64,000 nt of DNA, from contig WTPW01000714.1 in the NCBI GenBank assembly GCA_009809945.1, forward strand, positions 1 through 64,000, read 5' to 3'. Below the pieces are notes generated by a model. That model was not told where the DNA came from, ran no database searches, and was given only the letters and a program-made list of their open reading frames with translations. Of the stretch, positions 59,075 through 64,000 are shown in pieces. The DNA is from Gigaspora margarita. Lineage: Eukaryota > Glomeromycota > Glomeromycetes > Diversisporales > Gigasporaceae. Both the position numbers and the translations under genes were made by a program. Each line of letters begins with the position of its first letter. The first letter of the stretch is position 1.

Positions 59075-59315
59075 GGGACATAACATATATTATCTAATAT
59101 CCATTTACTATATGACCAGACCCCTCACCCCCACCTAAGACCAATCAAAATGCTCAATTTTGTTACACAAAAAAATATATTTATCACATATTTTGTTATA
59201 ATTATGGTTAAATAATTCTTGATTTTGATTGGCTAGTATTCTAGCTTGTGTAATCTAAGATTTCATCTGACCCCCCACTCCCTAAAATATTAGGTAATAT
59301 ATGTCATTGCCCTTA
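59073..59315. mobile_element. MITE, ~243 bp, TAGGGACATAACATATATTA ends
   Basis: The left end tagggacataacatatatta and the right end (other strand) taagggcaatgacatatatt continue into .ctaatat and then gaccagacccc / ggggggtcag blocks. Directly adjacent to the preceding MITE. Confidence 0.85.
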
Positions 59316-59817
59316 CCAAAATATCTTTAATTAAAGGTTTAAAAAATTTGTAAATAATAATATAATAAAATCAAAAAAATTCTATATACAATTTTGATAG
59401 AACACTCTTTTTAATGATTACTTGTATTAACAAAATACAAAAATTTTATAGAAAAATTTTTAATATAAACTGTAAAGTTAATAGCAAGAATCTAAAAATA
59501 AACAGCACTTATCATTTAGAAGTAAAGTTTATAGACTATTTGCTAACAAGCTTGAAGTTTATCACTTATTGCAAAAAAAGGATGATATTTGTCATTTAGA
59601 AATAAAGTTCATAGGCTATAAGTTCAAAGCTTATTACTTATCAAAAAGAAAGTACCTGTTCTACTTTAAAGAGTGCTACAAGTAAATATTAAAATTATTT
59701 AAAAAAAAACCTCCACACTTTTTAAAACTATACAAGTAGAAGTTTTTTGGTACTGATAGCTTTTTCAAAATTTTAACAAAGTGGGTTTTTTAGTGTACTC
59801 TTTTCAAAAGATTGGCT
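59316..59817. repeat. Intergenic with short direct repeats
   Basis: tcatttagaagtaaagttta and tcatttagaaataaagttca (59513, 59590) mark a ~77-bp tandem duplication. Reading frames here are chance. Confidence 0.55.
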
Positions 59818-60114
59818 TAGAACCCTGGACATCTAGTATAAAGATCATACTTGAAATTTTTTAGCAAAAACATCTAAAATTTGAGAAGCAAAAAATAGTT
59901 TTTGGCAATTATTTTGGCATCTAGTGGTCCAATTTGAATGAACATTTTTTAAAAATGAAGCTCTTAGTGAGGCGCATTTAACAAAAAAAGGTTATTCAAT
60001 TCTAATCACTGGATTAGAAGTTATTAAAGTAAAAATATGTTGTCGTTTTTAGCAAATTAGATCAAAATTGGTCAAAATCTAGTTATGACCTATATAAGAG
60101 ATGTCCGGGTTCTA
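59818..60114. mobile_element. MITE, ~297 bp, TAGGACCCC-type ends (copy 2, reversed)
   Basis: Reverse complement of 24233-24534: tccaatttgaatgaaca, agtgaggcgcatttaacaaa and gttatgacctatataagaga are shared. The tips are tagaaccctggacatct and (other strand) tagaacccggacatctct. Confidence 0.9.
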
Positions 60115-60179
60115 TTGGCTTTGTTTATTCTATCCAAATTGGAAATGCACCTACTATATTGAAATTCAAATCACAAATA

Positions 60180-60850
60180 AAAAATAAAATAACATATGGG
60201 TTTTTTTAGAAAAAAAATAATAATAGCTAATTGCAGAATAAAAAAAATAAATATGTTGGACTAGTATTTTTATAGAATTAAATACAATAAAGTATGAAAG
60301 TAGTTTAAAATATTACTATTTTTTTTGGTTTCATTTTTTTTTATTTTTTTTTTTTTTNTGGTTTTATTTTTTTTTGTCATTTTTTTTAGAAAATTACTAA
60401 TTTACACTACAAGTGATTATCACCTATAGTTAATTTGCCAATTAGAGTTTAGGATTAGATGTAATATATATCAATTTTTGTGTAACAATAACAACGAATT
60501 TTTTAAAAAATTGCTAAAATTGCTTCTAACCTAAAATTTTGTCTATGAAGCTACTTTTTTTTATTCAATAAAAAAAAATTCCTTGCTAAATTTTACTATA
60601 TATAAAGCCCTATTCTAATCTCTAACCTTTACCCTTACTCTAATATTAAAGAAATTAATTTTTATTTAATAAAAAATTGGTTATTTTGATTTTGCATTGT
60701 AGATCACAGGTAATAATCACCTATAGTGATTATTAGTTATTTTCTTTTTTTTATAATAATATATAATAAAATATATAATATTAATTAAAAATATATATTT
60801 AATTTAAAATATAGTAATAAATAAAAACACTGATCTTGGACAACTTTTTC
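60180..60850. mobile_element. Scattered fragments of the TACATYAGC family
   Basis: The pieces 60215-60410 (agctaattgcagaat...atgttggactagtatttt, then T-rich gtttcattttttt) and 60740-60830 match 1990-2240. Between them (60405-60720) lies an inverted repeat opening acaagtgattatcacctatagt and closing acaggtaataatcacctatagtg, with ctctaacctttacccttact inside. That inner part is probably a separate MITE. Confidence 0.6.
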
Positions 60851-61411
60851 TGATAACCCCTCGTACCAACTTTTTTCATAACTACCAACCTATGACAACT
60901 ATACAATTATTATATTTATATATAACAAAACTTTACCTTGGAGCAACTGGAAACTAGAGTTTCAGATCAAATATTGAAATAATTGGAATAGCTTTAAAAA
61001 AGAGTTTATCTTTTGGATTTGACTTCCTGATAAAAGACTCCAGTACTATAGAAGATGTAGTAGAGCCCTCATACTTTAAAGTTTTTGTCAAAAGGTGTAG
61101 AAACTTTAGTAGAAGTATACTTTTGGTTGAATACATTATTTTGTATAGCATATACTTTTCTTTTTCTTTGCAAGTTGATAACTTTGGCTTTTCTTTTTGG
61201 AGGTTTCAAAATTTTGTCAAAAAGTGGGAAATCCAGCTTACTCCTTCCAGAAGATTAGAAATATTTATTCCTTCCAATTTGGGATTACGCCTACCTAATT
61301 AGTGTTGACGTTACAAGTGATTATTTTGCTACAACATAAACAATAAATGATGTAACAGAGGTTTTCTGGAATATTCATAGAAATTTCTTTCAATATTTAA
61401 ATTAGGCGTAG
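60851..61411. other. Intergenic, nothing recognised
   Basis: A minus frame at 60954-61151 shows no family motif. No repeats with clear ends. Confidence 0.45.
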
Positions 61412-61591
61412 TAGGACCCCGAAATATACATAGATAGGTCTGATTAATTATAAAATTACTAAAAAAGGAATAATCTGTAGAAACCCTTAAAAATAAGCAA
61501 AAAATTACTATAAATAGAAAAAATCTGCACAAAAAACTCCAAAACTAAGCAAATTCATATCTGATCTATCTATGTATATTTTGGAGTCCTG
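61412..61591. mobile_element. MITE, ~180 bp, TAGGACCCCGAAATATACAT ends
   Basis: The left end taggaccccgaaatatacat and the right end (other strand) caggactccaaaatatacat continue through agatagrtc. A relative of the AGGACCCC family, with a different body. Confidence 0.88.
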
Positions 61592-62269
61592 GCATAGTAT
61601 TTTAGTATATGTTTCTTTGCTTTATATTACATATAATACTTTGGTATAGTGATTGTACCTGGGTAGAACTTGCAATTGTGTGACATAGTAATTTATCCGG
61701 ATATCTGAGTAATTTAATAGTAATCAGATATAGGTTTTTCCAATAGGTACAATCTCTACTTTGGTAGAGTTTCTATATAGTATTATATAATTTTTATTTT
61801 TACATATTGTTATTTGTATTTGTTATAGATTTGTTTCCTTTCTTTGTCTTTCTTATCTTACTTTTTTTCTTTTTGTTGTTTTTGGTTTTTGGTTTAGGTT
61901 TTGTAGTATTATCTCTTTTTTTACTTTTCCTTTTAAATTTCTTGTTGTATTTTTTTTTTCTGTTATAATTAAACTAAAATCTCTCTACTAATGAAGCTAG
62001 ATGAAAAGAATTTAAAAAAATCAGCAATCTTGACAAGGCTAATAGCAGCCAATTAGTGATCATGGGAGAGCATGTGCAAAGAGTTGCATGCCTTTATGAG
62101 AGAAATTGTTATTGTAGCAGATTGTACTTAGTGAATATTAAGTAGTGCAAATAAGTTTTTATTTAAGAAAAAAGAGTTTCAGTAGCAACTATTATAAACT
62201 AAAATAGTGTATATATATTTATACATTCTTTCTAAGTAAATAAAAACAGGATTGTTAAAGTAAAAAAAA
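61592..62269. other. Intergenic, nothing recognised
   Basis: T-rich runs (ctttgttgtttttggttt) and A+T-rich sequence; no gene. Confidence 0.5.
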
Positions 62270-62395
62270 TAATAAATAAAAAAAAATAAAATTTTATATT
62301 AAATTGCAGAACCTTGCAAAAACTTGCAAAAATCTATAAAACATTTAAAAATTTGCAAAAAGCATAATTATATGAATATAATATTATTAATTAAG
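62270..62395 (+). mobile_element. Right-part fragment of the TACATYAGC family
   Basis: ttgcagaaccttgcaaaaac through aaaagcataattatatgaat corresponds to 50985-51065 of the complete element. It stops where the LINE begins. Confidence 0.55.
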
Positions 62396-64000
62396 TGATA
62401 CCACATGGATTGCTACTTCGAAGAAACAGATGGAGAGAACAATTGAAATTGCAGAACAGTTCTTTTATATTAACGATATTGAAATAAATGGTAGCAAATC
62501 TAAGCATGTGGTTTTGAACTCAGGACTTTTAGATCAAGATAAGAACATTTCATTCTGTAAGGCCAAACTGGTTGCGGAAAAAAAACTCTGTGATGTGAAA
62601 TTTTTGGGCGTCTATTTATCTATATCCAAAGAGTTAGTGAATATTAAATGAATAGCTAGAAGTATAGTTGGCAATTTCTTACATGTGCTTGAAAAAAACG
62701 GGTCATATCTAGCCAACTTAGTTACATAAATAATCAGGTTCTCCTTCCAAAGTTAGAGTATATTTTACAGATTGCAACATTCTCGGAGAAGGAGTTGGAT
62801 TTTATTCACCAACCATTAATTCGGTTATACAAAAGAAGACTAGGGCTTGCGCAAACTACTCCAAATGATCTTCTTTTTCATAGAGGTGTTCTGGATTTCA
62901 AATCTTTAGCAAGTACACTTATAACCAAGCAAGCAACAAGCATACTAAAGAGATTAAATTGTTGCAAAACAGTAGGCATCCTTGCAGAAATAAGAATAAA
63001 ACAGGGTGCTATCAAAGCTGGTATTTTGAAGGACATGCGAAGCACTCAGTTTAGTAGTGAGTTTGTTAAGCTATGGAGAGGGAACTTGACATGTAACGTA
63101 ATAGAGAAGTGCAAAGCAATGAATTTGAAATTTGAAGNAAGGAGTTGCCAGGAGGANAGAGTTAAANAGAATTGGTTACTNANNGATNTGCTTGAAGAAA
63201 AGTTGGTGAAACAATNAGTGAAAGCAAGAATTGATTTAGAGATTGTTGGTTTAAATCAAATTTTGGACTCAACTGGAAGTGAATTAATGACGTGAAGACA
63301 GATCAAAGTTTCAAGAGGAAGAAGTATAAAGGGGAAGGTGCCACTTTGGTTTTCTAAACTTGAAGAAGAAGTTTTAAGAAGTTCGAATTCTAGGAAACTT
63401 AAGAAAGAATACATGCTAGAGGTAGAAAATCATATAGCTTCACTACCGCAACTGGAGAAATTGCAAGATGACAAAAGGTTCAAAGACTGGGTGATCATTA
63501 AGAAGAAGAATCTGGACCAGATTTTGTTAGGCCGAGTAGACAAAAAGTTGAAGTGCAAGATGGTAGTAGATCATTGGTTAGAAGTACATGAGGAAAAAGG
63601 ATCAGTTGGAATCGAAAGATGTAGAGGATGTCAGCTAAATAGTAAAAGAAAAGAAAATGACTGTCAGTTTGTAGTAAACCAAAGTGAACATATAAAATCA
63701 ATAAGCGGAGTTTTTAGAAAAGAAAACTGTTGGCATTTGACGTTTCCATTAAGCTATTACAACGGATGTTTTTCAGTTAGTATATCAAGAGATCGAATTT
63801 TTACAGAAGAAGCTATGAAGACTGTAGAGATCAGGCCGCTTGAGTTGGAGGTGATTGAGAAGCAAGGTTTAGGTAGTAGAATTGTTGAGTTACTAAAGGA
63901 TTTGGTGGTAAAGAATATTGAGAAGGATAGAGGAGATTATATATTTTATACAGATGGGTCATGGTACAAGGAGAAGGCAAGTTTGGAAGATAGGATGGGT
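62396..64000 (+). mobile_element. 5'-truncated LINE (non-LTR retrotransposon): RT C-terminus and RNase H, runs off the window
   Basis: The sequence enters just after the reverse transcriptase active-site region: ATSKKQMERTIEIAEQFFYI then FLGVYLSISKELVNIK (62430-62651). It continues through MDFIHQPLIRLYKRRLGLAQ (62795 on), the thumb/connection region. From 63296 to the window end a single frame stays open for 235 codons. That frame includes a Cys-rich patch (ERCRGC...C) and the RNase H start motif FYTDGSWYKEKA near 63945. An in-frame TGA at 63293 and a frame change between 62651 and 62795 indicate an inactive copy. Ns between 63138 and 63216 add uncertainty. The missing 5' part is typical of incomplete reverse transcription. 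Confidence 0.88.
63296..64000 (+). CDS. LINE ORF piece: connection region and RNase H (partial, open to the window end)
   Basis: This is a 235-codon open frame with no stop up to base 64000. It contains WFSKLEEEVLRSSNSRKLKK, then a Cys/His-rich stretch, then GDYIFYTDGSWYKEKASLED. YTDGS is the first catalytic aspartate motif of RNase H; the remaining catalytic residues would lie beyond the window. It continues the frame of 62795-63292 after one TGA. Its base composition is less A+T-biased than the flanks, as expected of a younger insertion. Confidence 0.8.

Noticed and set aside
1-64000. LTR retrotransposons, Polintons or other virus-like elements
   Set aside because: I found no paired LTRs, integrase, capsid or DNA polymerase motifs. 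The one unassigned broken region (46.8-52.0 kb) is described only as a fossil because its nature is unknown.
1-64000. tRNA, rRNA or snRNA genes
   Set aside because: No cloverleaf with A and B boxes, and no rRNA core, was recognised by eye; a covariance-model scan would be needed to exclude small RNAs.

Overview
The window is a very A+T-rich eukaryotic contig with intron-rich, fungal-type genes separated by long repeat deserts. Short GT-AG introns, a GCN20-type ABC-F protein, a Tcd-type tRNA t6A dehydratase, decayed tyrosine-kinase-like domains of the kind massively amplified in arbuscular mycorrhizal fungi, and dense hAT elements and MITEs all point to a Glomeromycotina-like fungus. That placement is inference from memory of such genomes, not a database result. 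Several runs of N and a one-N junction show this is a scaffold, not finished sequence.

Only four intact host genes are convincing. Two share a 189-bp divergent promoter: a Tcd1/Tcd2-like tRNA threonylcarbamoyladenosine dehydratase (minus, 7 exons, 456 aa, 11582-13399) and a SNAPC1/SNAP43-like snRNA-gene transcription factor subunit (plus, 7 exons, 384 aa, 13589-15145). NOC2, a 60S ribosome-assembly factor (plus, 14 exons, 691 aa), lies at 29691-33678 with a foldback element in its immediate 5' flank and two MITEs inside introns. GCN20/ABCF3 (plus, 8 exons, 728 aa) lies at 54942-57722. I derived the exon structures by hand; each model stays in frame throughout and gives a length close to the family norm.

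Region by region: 1-930 is A+T-rich simple repeat and a 29-bp minisatellite. 1.6-8.1 kb is a nest of one TIR family (ends TACATYAGC) with satellites and a 1,027-bp near-identical duplication joined by a single N. 8.4-9.1 kb is a ~160-bp tandem array. 9.36-10.54 kb holds a pogo-like MITE, then an unusually GC-rich, poly(A)-tailed segment running into a gap. 16.8-28.4 kb is a MITE field with a 2.4-kb hAT copy (18.9-21.4 kb) and an array of hairpins (25.2-28.0 kb). 33.9-38.4 kb has further hAT material. 39.3-42.0 kb has two decayed kinase fragments broken up by MITEs. 44.8-46.2 kb has nested MITEs. 46.8-52.0 kb is a broken, unassigned element-like coding region split by a MITE and by a 1.8-kb TACATYAGC element, followed by a 1.65-kb hAT-like element with a perfect 8-bp target duplication. 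57.7-62.4 kb is more MITEs, and 62.4-64.0 kb is a 5'-truncated LINE with a C-terminal RNase H that runs off the end.

The four host genes serve basic expression: tRNA modification, snRNA transcription, large-subunit ribosome assembly, and translation control. Nothing suggests that they form an operon or a shared pathway. The unusual biology is in the repeats: at least a dozen distinct terminal-inverted-repeat families, repeated nesting, and telomere-like CCCTAA patches inside several unrelated MITEs.
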